From: a virus
Length of the DNA: 42,977 nucleotides
IMG/VR virus record: IMGVR_UViG_3300034012_000349
Location: 1 to 42,977 of that record
Strand: one strand, 5' to 3'
Position 1 is the stretch's first letter. Every line of letters begins with the position of its first letter. The notes under the pieces were generated by a model. That model searched no databases. It saw only the letters and a list, made by a program, of their open reading frames with translations, and was not told the DNA's origin. This document shows positions 21,904-27,966 of the stretch, piece by piece. A program made the translations under genes and the position numbers.

Positions 21904-24174
21904 TTGGAATTTCTGGATTTTATTACAAAACTTGCCCCAGCAGGCGAAACAGCGTTAATTGTCAGGCAAAAACCACAGTTGAAAGACGGCGAGATACAAC
22001 TCCACGCCGACGGCGCAGTCAAATGCACATGGCCGGCATTCCTGCCCGACCCCAAGCGCATCAAAGCAGATCAAGCTTGGTATGGCAACACGGCCAGCTT
22101 CATCATCGACCGCTTCGCCGAGGGCCGGGTGTCAGCGTCGGCGGCCAATTGCGAGTACATCCTGGTGATGATGCTGGACGACATTGGCACCAAGTCCAAG
22201 ACCCCACCGCTTGAGCCCACCTGGATCATGGAGACCTCCCCTGGGTCGTTCCAGTGGGGCTACGCCTTCAGCGACCAACCGACCAAGGCCGAATTTAGCG
22301 CGGCCATCAAAGCCATCGCCGAGGCGGGCTACACCGACCCTGGCGCCTGCAACCCGGTGCGCAACTTCCGCTTGCCTGGTAGCGTCAACCTTAAACCGGG
22401 CCGCGACAACTTCGCCGCGCGCCTGGTGACTTTTCATCCAGAACGCGAATATGCCCTCACAGACATCTGCACCGCCTTGGACGTGACGCCGGTCGAACCC
22501 GATTCGCTCACCCTGCGCCCGATTCGCATCTCTGATGATGGCGCCGATGACGTGATGGCGTGGCTCAGTGGCCAAGGTCTGCTCTTGTCCAAGCCCAACG
22601 GCGAGGGCTGGGCGGGCGTCATCTGCCCCAACAGTGCCGAGCATACCGACGGCAACCCAGAGGGGCGCTACATGCCCGCCAACCGGGCCTATTGCTGCCT
22701 TCACTCGCATTGCGTTGACTTCGATTCCCGCGCCTTTTTGACGTGGGTGGCTGACCAAGGCGGCCCCGCCCACACCCCCGGCTTGCGTGAGGAACTGCTC
22801 ACCCAAGCCATGGAGTCCGCGCTCTCCAGGCTTGCCCCCACGGCCGACTATCCAGACGAAGCCGCCCGCGTCATCGCCGAGGTGGAGCGCAAAGAACTGG
22901 GCCGGGTCGAGAAAAACGAATGGTTCGAGCGCTTCGCCTACGTCCAGACAGATGACGCCTTTTTCGACATGACCGACCGCCGCGAAGTCTCGCGCAACAC
23001 CTTCAACGCTCTGTACCGGCACATCGATTGCAAATCAATCCATAACGCCAAGCGCCGCATCGAGGCCGCCACATCATTTGATGAGAACCGCCAAGGCAAG
23101 GGCGCCAAGTCCCTGGTCGGCATCACCTACGCCGCTGGCGCGTCCGTGCTGGTGGCCCGTGAGGGTCAGGTCTACGGCAACCGATGGCGCGATGCGCGCC
23201 CGCAGCCGGTGGCCGGTGACCCGGCCTTGTGGCTGGCGCACGTAGAACGCATGGTGCCCGAGCGGTTTGAGCGCGAGCACCTGCTCAACGCGCTGGCCCA
23301 TAAAGTCCAGTTTCCAGGCCACAAGATCAATCACGCTATCCTTTTGGGTGGCAACCATGGGTCAGGCAAAGATACCCTGTTCGCCCCCTTCTTCTGGGCC
23401 ATTGGTGGCCCATCCAAGCACAATTGCTCACTGGTCAAGAACGAAGAGCTCACAAGCCAATGGGGTTATGCGCTTGAGTGCGAAGTGATGGAAATCGCCG
23501 AGCTCAGGCAGGCCGAAGCCAAAGACCGCCGCGCCCTTGAGAATACCCTCAAGCCCATCATCGCTGCGCCCCCTGAGCTCCTCATGGTCAACCGAAAAGG
23601 GCTCCACCCCTACATGGCCTTGAACCGCGTTTTTGTGATCGCCTTCTCCAATGAGCGCGTGGCCATCTCGATCCCCTCAGAGGATCGGCGCTGGTTCGTC
23701 CTTTGGGCCGATGCCCCCAAGCTCCCAGAAGCTCAAGCGGTGAGCCTGTGGAATTGGTACCAGCACCGGGGCGGCTTTGAGGCCGTGGCCCATTACCTGC
23801 ACACCCGTGACGTGAGCGCGTGGAACCCCAACGCAGCGCCCCCCATGACTGAGGCCAAGTCCATCATGGTCGAGCATGGCATGAGCGGCGCTGAATCGTT
23901 TTTGGTTGACCTCATGCGCAGGCGTGCGGGTGAATTCTCGCGTGGGGTCTGTGGTGGCCCCTTTTATGGCCTTTGCGACCGCTTGCAAGGCATCGCCCCC
24001 ACGGGCACCAAGGTCGTCCAGGCCGCGCTATTGCACGCCTTCAAAGAGGCCGGGTGGATCGACATGGGCCGCATTAAATCGCGCGACCATGACACAAAGA
24101 AGCACGTTTTCTGCGCGCCGGAACTTAGTGAGTATTCCCGCTCTGACCTTCGGCGCATGGTCGAGCCCGTATAA
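21904..24174 (+). CDS. Primase-helicase, RepB-primase-like plus DUF5906-type ATPase, 756 aa
   Basis: The start is TTG at 21904 with GGAG 7 bases upstream. Residues 50-200 resemble an archaeo-eukaryotic or RepB-type primase (ILVMMLDDIGTKSK, NFRLPGSVNLKPGR). Residues 241-268 hold a Cys/His cluster (ICPNSAEHTDG, YCCLHSHC) that may bind zinc. Residues 470-640 are an SF3-like helicase: Walker A GGNHGSGKD with K489, ECEVMEIAEL as Walker B, and RVFVIAFSNERVAI. Proteins with this order prime and unwind DNA at phage origins. The gene ends the rightward replication unit, with a strong convergent terminator 30 bases later. Confidence 0.85.
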   Translation: MEFLDFITKLAPAGETALIVRQKPQLKDGEIQLHADGAVKCTWPAFLPDPKRIKADQAWYGNTASFIIDRFAEGRVSASAANCEYILVMMLDDIGTKSKTPPLEPTWIMETSPGSFQWGYAFSDQPTKAEFSAAIKAIAEAGYTDPGACNPVRNFRLPGSVNLKPGRDNFAARLVTFHPEREYALTDICTALDVTPVEPDSLTLRPIRISDDGADDVMAWLSGQGLLLSKPNGEGWAGVICPNSAEHTDGNPEGRYMPANRAYCCLHSHCVDFDSRAFLTWVADQGGPAHTPGLREELLTQAMESALSRLAPTADYPDEAARVIAEVERKELGRVEKNEWFERFAYVQTDDAFFDMTDRREVSRNTFNALYRHIDCKSIHNAKRRIEAATSFDENRQGKGAKSLVGITYAAGASVLVAREGQVYGNRWRDARPQPVAGDPALWLAHVERMVPERFEREHLLNALAHKVQFPGHKINHAILLGGNHGSGKDTLFAPFFWAIGGPSKHNCSLVKNEELTSQWGYALECEVMEIAELRQAEAKDRRALENTLKPIIAAPPELLMVNRKGLHPYMALNRVFVIAFSNERVAISIPSEDRRWFVLWADAPKLPEAQAVSLWNWYQHRGGFEAVAHYLHTRDVSAWNPNAAPPMTEAKSIMVEHGMSGAESFLVDLMRRRAGEFSRGVCGGPFYGLCDRLQGIAPTGTKVVQAALLHAFKEAGWIDMGRIKSRDHDTKKHVFCAPELSEYSRSDLRRMVEPV

Positions 24175-24203
24175 GACAGTGCCCCCGCCTACGGCGTGGA
24201 CAC

Positions 24204-24228
24204 AAAAAAAGCCCCCGTGAGGGGGCTT
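24204..24228 (-). terminator. Rho-independent terminator of second leftward operon
   Basis: On the minus strand AAGCCCCC-TCAC-GGGGGCTT is followed directly by TTTTT, a classical strong terminator. On the plus strand the same stem lacks a T-run but could still pause the replication transcript that ends at 24174. It separates two convergent units. Confidence 0.88.
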
Positions 24229-24246
24229 GTGAGGGTTGGCAACTGC

Positions 24247-24306
24247 TTAAAGGTCAAGCAGCAGTGCCAGTATAGCGGCCAAAATGACCGCGCAAATTAG
24301 CGCCAT
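24247..24306 (-). CDS. Tiny hydrophobic peptide, 19 aa
   Basis: An ATG at 24306 overlaps the end of the preceding gene and encodes a 19-residue peptide that is almost wholly a membrane helix (MALICAVILAAILALLLDL). It is the last frame before the terminator. The Shine-Dalgarno is weak (GGTGGCAGC). Two other tiny membrane peptides occur in this phage, which raises the plausibility, but this one remains tentative. Confidence 0.35.
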   Translation of the reverse strand: MALICAVILAAILALLLDL

Positions 24307-24518
24307 GCTGCCACCAATGGCGCGGCATCATACGCAGGGGCAGGGCAGGCCACAGTGAAAAGCCCCGCGCCCCGCTTGATGCGCCCCCAGGCATCTTTTC
24401 GATTTTGGTTTACGAGCTCCCCCCGCTTGACCGCGCCATAGACTTGATCGCGCGTGAACCCCTCCGCTTCGATCTCCACCATGGTGCGCGGTGTCTCGCA
24501 AAAATCAATTAGAGTCAT
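24297..24518 (-). CDS. Small winged-helix-like protein, 73 aa
   Basis: The order TPRTMVEIEAEGFTRDQVYG, then AVKRGELVNQNRKDAWGRIK, looks like a winged helix: helix, recognition helix (TRDQVYGAVKRGEL), then a beta wing with basic residues. Such small proteins, in which a DNA-binding helix precedes a GRIKRGAGLF-type wing, occur in phage accessory operons. It could be a transcription regulator. It starts inside the previous gene's 3' end (14-base overlap). Confidence 0.6.
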   Translation of the reverse strand: MTLIDFCETPRTMVEIEAEGFTRDQVYGAVKRGELVNQNRKDAWGRIKRGAGLFTVACPAPAYDAAPLVAAWR

Positions 24519-24702
24519 GGCGCGCCCCTTTGTATTCGGCCCATTCGGCCGGCGTCATGGCATAGGCGCCCGGCGTGGGCGTGGCGCGCTGCGCCCCATT
24601 GGGCTCGCGCGTATGCACTACCACCCGGCCGCTGGCCAGCGTAACCGGCCCGGCCGGCGGCGCCCATGGCGCCAAAGCGCGCTTAAATATAAGGTGCAGC
24701 AT
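24505..24702 (-). CDS. Small phage protein, 65 aa
   Basis: The start at 24702 is favoured by GGAGGTGGAAG immediately upstream; an in-frame ATG at 24723 has no good site. The sequence runs MLHLIFKRALAPWAPPAG, a beta segment VTLASGRVVVHTREPNG, then YAMTPAEWAEYKGARHD. The end motif resembles short conserved helices (TPAEWAEYK). It overlaps neighbours at both ends. Function unknown. Confidence 0.6.
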   Translation of the reverse strand: MLHLIFKRALAPWAPPAGPVTLASGRVVVHTREPNGAQRATPTPGAYAMTPAEWAEYKGARHDSN

Positions 24703-24973
24703 CTTCCACCTCCCATGCCGCATCTTCGCCGCTTGGCACCGTGGGCGCGGTGCTCAGGGGTTGCCAATCCCACTTAGTCAGGTTCTTTTTAGCGTTGAGC
24801 GTTTCATAGGCTTGCACATAGTCGGCGGTTGACATGGTTGCATCAAAGACCGGGTAGAAGCGCTTCTCCGCGCCTTTGCTCTTTAGTTTGCGATGCTTAC
24901 CGGTGCATTTTGCGTGATGCGCGAAAATGTCCGCGCGGTTGGTTTTGTATGTGGTTTTTCCGATTGTGATCAT
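24683..24973 (-). CDS. Phage hypothetical protein, 96 aa
   Basis: The start at 24973 is favoured by GGAGCAAACAGC and by an ATGA overlap with the preceding gene. The N-terminal part is basic (TIGKTTYKTNRADIFAHHAK, CTGKHRKLKSKGAEK). The C-terminal half is acidic and Trp-containing (WDWQPLSTAPTVPSGEDAAW). A small DNA- or RNA-contacting protein is possible from the basic half. Family not recognised. Confidence 0.6.
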   Translation of the reverse strand: MITIGKTTYKTNRADIFAHHAKCTGKHRKLKSKGAEKRFYPVFDATMSTADYVQAYETLNAKKNLTKWDWQPLSTAPTVPSGEDAAWEVEDAAPYI

Positions 24974-25221
24974 GCTGTTTGCTCCAAAGTTACGCAATCG
25001 CAGTAACACGCGCAGCCATAATTAGCCGGGCAGTGAGAATCATGGGTTAGCGTTACATAAAACACCCGCCGACTGCTTGGCCCTTGGTAGACTTCGCCCC
25101 CGTGCTTACGGGCTGAATTTTCTGCTTGCGTGCGGTTTATGTACGTGTACGGGTACAGATTACCGTCTTTCAATGGCCGGGCTAATACATGTACCCCATT
25201 ATTTAATTTATAAGTTTGCAT
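24970..25221 (-). CDS. Small cysteine-rich protein, 83 aa
   Basis: The C-terminal 25 residues hold six potential metal ligands within SHCPANYGCACYCDCV. The N-terminal part is a beta-rich domain (YKLNNGVHVLARPLKDGNLY, RRVFYVTLTH). It begins after AAGGGTAAACC, a leader shared with two other genes of the unit, and ends in ATGA. The dense Cys pattern suggests a metal site; function unknown. Confidence 0.6.
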   Translation of the reverse strand: MQTYKLNNGVHVLARPLKDGNLYPYTYINRTQAENSARKHGGEVYQGPSSRRVFYVTLTHDSHCPANYGCACYCDCVTLEQTA

Positions 25222-25230
25222 GGTTTACCC

Positions 25231-25314
25231 TTACTTTATTAGAACGTCAAAATAAGCCAGCGCGCACACTGTGAGCGCGGCCGCGATGATCAAGGCTGCG
25301 AAAATGTCTCTCAT
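25231..25314 (-). CDS. Tiny membrane protein, 27 aa
   Basis: It starts in an ATGA overlap with GGGGAACCT before ATG. The peptide is a single hydrophobic helix (IFAALIIAAALTVCALAYFD) with Arg and Asp near the N-terminus and Lys at the C-terminus, an N-in orientation. The coupling makes translation likely. Similar tiny membrane frames occur at 12751-12855 and 24247-24306. Confidence 0.55.
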   Translation of the reverse strand: MRDIFAALIIAAALTVCALAYFDVLIK

Positions 25315-25466
25315 AGGTTCCCCAAAAAAAAGTGGTCAAAATCAAAAACGGCCACATAGAACCCGCGTGGGCTCGCGTGTACTTCGTATAACCATGCGTC
25401 CGCGTCCTGAGCGGCCAGCGTATCAGCCAGGGCCTGCGCGGCCCCCTTCGTGGTGTAGTAGGTCAT
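25311..25466 (-). CDS. Small phage protein, 51 aa
   Basis: The start at 25466 is chosen because it overlaps the upstream stop as ATGA; longer frames start inside the neighbouring gene. The sequence has an N-terminal helix (GAAQALADTLAAQDADAWLY) and a beta end with YVAVFDFDHFFLG. It resembles small acyl- or ferredoxin-like folds only vaguely. Function unknown. Confidence 0.6.
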   Translation of the reverse strand: MTYYTTKGAAQALADTLAAQDADAWLYEVHASPRGFYVAVFDFDHFFLGNL

Positions 25467-25687
25467 ATGGTGCAACACCCGCAACATGGCGCGTCTTCGC
25501 ACCGGCCCCGTGGGTTTCGATAGAACGTGGTCGGGCCGGTTTCACCAAAAAAGGTTATCTCGCCCGGCTCGCCCGTGATCCATGCGCGCCGGGTGGCCGT
25601 GCAATATTGAATCTCGTCACCCGGGTATATAGGCGCGCCGGTGCGCGCGTCTTTACCCTTGTATTTTGCGCGCATGGTTTTAATCAT
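25463..25687 (-). CDS. Small protein with cysteine-rich tail, 74 aa
   Basis: MRAKYKGKDARTGAPIYPGD near the start is a pattern found in small phage proteins, often with a zinc knuckle in place of the ARTG segment. The middle is beta-rich (AWITGEPGEITFFGETGPTT), and the tail has C67, C70 and C71 or nearby positions (CEDAPCCGCCTI). It is ATGA-coupled at both ends. It may bind metal. Confidence 0.6.
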   Translation of the reverse strand: MIKTMRAKYKGKDARTGAPIYPGDEIQYCTATRRAWITGEPGEITFFGETGPTTFYRNPRGRCEDAPCCGCCTI

Positions 25688-25878
25688 TTGGCACCCCCAA
25701 TATCGTCATGGAACCCCATCCACAATTCAGCGCCGATGATGTCCCCCATCAGCCACCAGCCCACACTTTGAGAATTTGGCATGGCCCCATAAATGTGGAC
25801 TAAATCATTTCGATCAATTCGATAATTTCGTGCGCCATACTTAGCGCGCAGCGCTTCGCGTAATTTTGCGTGTTTCAT
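25684..25878 (-). CDS. Small phage protein, 64 aa
   Basis: It starts after AAGGGTAAACC in a leader whose upstream 14 bases recur before the gene at 26890. The sequence LREALRAKYGARNYRIDRND looks like a short winged or ribbon DNA-binding start, and VGWWLMGDIIGAELWMGF is aromatic. Small proteins with the KLREALRAKYG motif are common in phage accessory regions, without a known role. It ends in ATGA. Confidence 0.6.
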   Translation of the reverse strand: MKHAKLREALRAKYGARNYRIDRNDLVHIYGAMPNSQSVGWWLMGDIIGAELWMGFHDDIGGAK

Positions 25879-25930
25879 GGTTTACCCTTTTCGTTTAGTT
25901 GATTGACGTGCACCAATGCGCGCCCCGATA

Positions 25931-25948
25931 CGGACCCCAAAGGGTCCG
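25931..25948 (-). other. Intergenic hairpin in leftward operon
   Basis: CGGACCC-CAAA-GGGTCCG, a perfect 7-bp stem in the 77-base gap between the DUF7227-type gene and the next gene. No T-run follows on the minus strand. Likely an mRNA end-stabiliser or partial terminator. Confidence 0.5.
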
Positions 25949-25955
25949 CATAAGG

Positions 25956-26618
25956 TCAAGCATTGGCCAGGCGCAGATTAATCACCCGGTGGCGTGAGCC
26001 ATGGGCAGGGAATCCCACAATGGCCGCGCGCTGGCGCTGGCACAGCTGGCAGCTGGCGCAGGACACGTCAGCGCGCTGGGTGGCGGGGCAGATAACCACC
26101 GGGCGGCCAGCTGGCGTAGTGGTGTTGCTGGTTTGCGTTGAAGGCAACACCACCACCACCGGGCCCGCGTTTTGATCGGCCAGCGCGTCAGCGTCAACTA
26201 AATCATTGGCTGACAGATTGACAGTGAAACCCCACGCGTTGGCGTGGCGTATCCATGCGATGCTGGCCGCGTCACGATGGTGCGAATACGTAAAACCGCG
26301 CTTGCCTTGGTTCGCGGCCACCAATTGGCCGAGCTTGACAGCGTCAATCGACCCGCTGACCGTGGGCAGATCGCCCGCTTGATTGTGGCGCCACAGCTGG
26401 CCATCGGGCAGCTGCGCGATGGTCTCGCAGAATTGACCCCATGACGTGCCGCGCGTGCCCGCGCTGACTGCAGCCCAATGCAAAGCCAGCGGGCCACTGG
26501 CCGCATAGCACTCAGCGCGCATGGCGCAGTCTGGCGGGCATGATGCCTTTTCGGTGGTGCTGACAGGGATCGGGCCGGTTTTCGCATTTGCGCTTTTCAT
26601 TGTGATGTGAACTTGCAT
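25956..26618 (-). CDS. DUF7227-family cysteine-rich phage protein, 220 aa
   Basis: The N-terminus MQVHITMKSANAKTGPIPVS, then SCPPDCAMRAECYA, and later QLWRHNQAGDLPTVSG and GKRGFTYSHH, is a pattern I recognise as DUF7227 (related in layout to phage GP88-type proteins). Cysteines come in two clusters, CPPDC/CYA at about 27-38 and CPATQ/CASCQLC at about 175-194, which may bind a metal or Fe-S cluster. Ends like VGFPAHGS are conserved too. The function of the family is not known to me. It has its own Shine-Dalgarno (GAAAGGTCAAATACC). Confidence 0.75.
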   Translation of the reverse strand: MQVHITMKSANAKTGPIPVSTTEKASCPPDCAMRAECYAASGPLALHWAAVSAGTRGTSWGQFCETIAQLPDGQLWRHNQAGDLPTVSGSIDAVKLGQLVAANQGKRGFTYSHHRDAASIAWIRHANAWGFTVNLSANDLVDADALADQNAGPVVVVLPSTQTSNTTTPAGRPVVICPATQRADVSCASCQLCQRQRAAIVGFPAHGSRHRVINLRLANA

Positions 26619-26652
26619 GGTATTTGACCTTTCGATTATTTGAGTAAATGAA

Positions 26653-26675
26653 CGGCCAGGCGCGCAGCCTGGCCG
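26653..26675 (-). other. Strong intergenic hairpin, attenuator-like
   Basis: CGGCCAGGC-GCGCA-GCCTGGCCG, a perfect 9-bp stem in the gap before the DUF7227-type gene. There is no T-run after it on the minus strand. It could limit read-through or protect the upstream mRNA segment. Confidence 0.55.
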
Positions 26676-26683
26676 GGTTGAAA

Positions 26684-26890
26684 TTAGGCGCGCCGGCCGA
26701 TAAAGAATTCAGGGTTTGACACCACTTTATACGCCAGCGCCAGCGCCAGGATTTCATTTTGCTGGCTTGTTTTGCGCGCGCTGCGATACATCGCAGACAA
26801 TCCGCGCGCCAGGTAGTCATCACCAAGTGACGCACTGTAGGTGATGATTTTGGTGGCTTCGCGCAGCTGGCTTTTGTTAAGTGTGGACAT
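26684..26890 (-). CDS. Small helical phage protein, first gene of second leftward operon, 68 aa
   Basis: The start at 26890 is chosen for AAGGGTCAAC directly before it; a longer frame to 26962 would begin upstream of the predicted transcript start. The protein is helical and basic (LNKSQLREATKIITYSASLG, YLARGLSAMYRSARKTSQQN), and ends YKVVSNPEFFIGRRA. As first gene behind the strongest promoter here, it is probably made early and in quantity. Small leftmost proteins of this kind often modify host functions, but this is inference. Confidence 0.65.
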   Translation of the reverse strand: MSTLNKSQLREATKIITYSASLGDDYLARGLSAMYRSARKTSQQNEILALALAYKVVSNPEFFIGRRA

Positions 26891-26940
26891 GTTGACCCTT
26901 CGTTTAGTTGATGCCGGTGCGAATCTGCGCCGGTGAAGAT

Positions 26941-26969
26941 AATGTAAGGCATTGCCTTGCACTTGTCAA
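26941..26969 (-). promoter_or_regulatory. Sigma70-like leftward promoter with internal palindrome
   Basis: On the minus strand: -35 TTGACA (26964-26969, perfect consensus), 17-base spacer, -10 TACATT (26941-26946). The spacer contains AAGGCA-T-TGCCTT (26946-26958), a 13-bp palindrome that touches the -10 and could be a repressor operator. The predicted transcript starts about 45 bases before the gene at 26890. Confidence 0.75.
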
Positions 26970-27001
26970 GGATTATTTTATAGGGACAAACCCTAATGCG
27001 T

Positions 27002-27482
27002 TGTGGACAATGTGGGTGAGCGCGTGGGTAGTCGGTGGACAAGTGTGGACAAGCGGCCAGCACGTTATTTTGCCTATGAAAAACCTACTTTGTGGACAAT
27101 GTGGGCAAGGTGTTTTGATGTTAGTTGATTTAAAAATGTATGTAATACTAAGTAGCTACACAGTAGGTGTATGGCTCACGAATGCTCACAAGCCCCCGTT
27201 TCAGACGCAAAAAAAAACGCGTGGGTACATTGCCCACATGACCCTCCACTAAAGTACTACACGGCCAAAAAACCCCACGGCCAGCGAGCCACCGGGTCTT
27301 GTGGGCACTGCCCACATTGCCCCCCACTAAAGTACTACATTGTAAGTTTTTGTAAGGTTGCTGGCTGCGTGCCCGGTTGCCGTTTGCTGTTTGCTTGATG
27401 CCCCCCGGGTAGGGCCGAGCGCCGAAGGCCACGGCAGCGGAGGGGCCACAAACAAAATTTTTTATAGCCCACATTGCCCACA
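27002..27482. repeat. Iteron-like repeat cluster, candidate origin or packaging region
   Basis: Exact TGTGGACAATGTGGG occurs at 27002-27016 and 27091-27105; shorter TGTGGACAA or GTGGACAA at 27044-27052 and 27035-27042. On the opposite strand, CCCACATTGCCCACA (27468-27482, one mismatch from the reverse complement) and truncated forms lie at 27228-27238 and 27311-27321. GTGGGCACTGCCCAC at 27301-27315 is a perfect palindrome. TGTGGACAA is one base from a DnaA box (TGTGGATAA). This lies in a roughly 630-bp gap (26891-27522) with no convincing gene between divergent operons. Part of it (about 27361-27450) is GC-rich and has GGCC-based inverted repeats. Confidence 0.7.
27246..27339 (+). repeat. 16-bp direct repeat pair
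   Basis: CCACTAAAGTACTACA is exact at 27246-27261 and 27324-27339. Each copy lies just downstream of a CATTGCCC-type half-iteron, so the composite unit is duplicated with an 78-base step. Conserved spacing suggests a bound protein array. Confidence 0.85.
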
Positions 27483-27493
27483 CGACCCACAGA

Positions 27494-27516
27494 TTTTTAA
27501 AAATTTTTGTTATATT
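27494..27516 (+). promoter_or_regulatory. AT-rich extended -10 promoter for late/packaging genes
   Basis: TTTTTAAAAATTTTTG precedes TGTTATATT (hexamer TATATT at 27511-27516 with an upstream TG). There is no good -35 (CACAGA at 17-base spacing). Transcription would begin at about 27523, exactly at the ATG of the small terminase gene. The A/T tract also resembles a DNA-unwinding element beside the repeats. Confidence 0.55.
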
Positions 27517-27522
27517 CGGCAC

Positions 27523-27966
27523 ATGTTTGAAAGCCTACCTTTTGCACCGCGCAAGGTCGAAGCGACTGAGGCGCGTTTGCACCGCATCTACGAAGCCGCC
27601 AAGCTGGGGCTGAAAGGCGACTCGTTGGCGTTGGCCTCTGGCATGCTGCCCGCCGAGTACCGGCAACTGGTGCAGCTTGACCCCATCGCGGAGATGGCAG
27701 CGCAAAAGGGCAAGGCAGACGCCGAGATGGAAATGTCCCAGTGCTTGCACAAGGCGGCGCGAGAGGGCGACTCCAAGGCGGCGTTAGCCATACTCCAAAA
27801 CGTCCACGGCTGGGTGGCCAAGCAATCTATCACTATTGATGTTGATCAGCGCATATCAGTTACCCAGGCGCTGCGCGACGCTGAGTCCAGGGTCATCGAC
27901 GTTATCGCCCACGCGCCCAGCCCTAAATTGGATTTAACACATGCAGAGCACCAAGTACAGCGCTGA
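27523..27966 (+). CDS. Terminase small subunit, 147 aa
   Basis: Start ATG 27523 gives MFESLPFAPRKVEATEARLH; upstream in-frame codons are inside the noncoding region. It is helical, with an N-terminal DNA-binding-like part (GLKGDSLALASGMLPAEYRQ, a helix-turn-helix pattern), then AEMEMSQCLHKAAREGDSKA and a beta-leaning C-terminal tail. Position directly before the large terminase and the length suit a small terminase. There is no Shine-Dalgarno (TATATTCGGCAC), so it may be translated from a leaderless mRNA. It overlaps the large subunit by 26 bases. Confidence 0.75.
   Translation: MFESLPFAPRKVEATEARLHRIYEAAKLGLKGDSLALASGMLPAEYRQLVQLDPIAEMAAQKGKADAEMEMSQCLHKAAREGDSKAALAILQNVHGWVAKQSITIDVDQRISVTQALRDAESRVIDVIAHAPSPKLDLTHAEHQVQR

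Noticed and set aside
27002-27099. True DnaA boxes
   Set aside because: The motif TGTGGACAA differs from the TGTGGATAA consensus at one base in every copy, so DnaA binding is only a possibility.
27002-27339. CRISPR-like array
   Set aside because: Repeats are short, irregularly spaced and in both orientations, with no uniform spacers and no cas genes.
27171-27398. A 75-codon plus-strand frame across the repeat region encoding repeated CPHxPPLKYY segments
   Set aside because: The peptide repeats are just the translation of the DNA iterons; there is no ribosome binding site, and the opposite strand is equally open. I treat the region as noncoding.
27361-27470. GC-rich stretch with several GGCC blocks as a tRNA or defined ncRNA gene
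   Set aside because: No cloverleaf or known RNA pattern could be drawn; only general self-complementarity is visible.
27148-27522. A 124-codon minus-strand frame overlapping the same region
   Set aside because: It runs through the terminase promoter, lacks a Shine-Dalgarno and mirrors the repeats; conservation data would be needed to revive it.
27358-27522. Upstream extension of the small terminase gene
   Set aside because: The extra residues are low-complexity and come from the GC-rich noncoding part; ATG 27523 is directly at the predicted transcript start.
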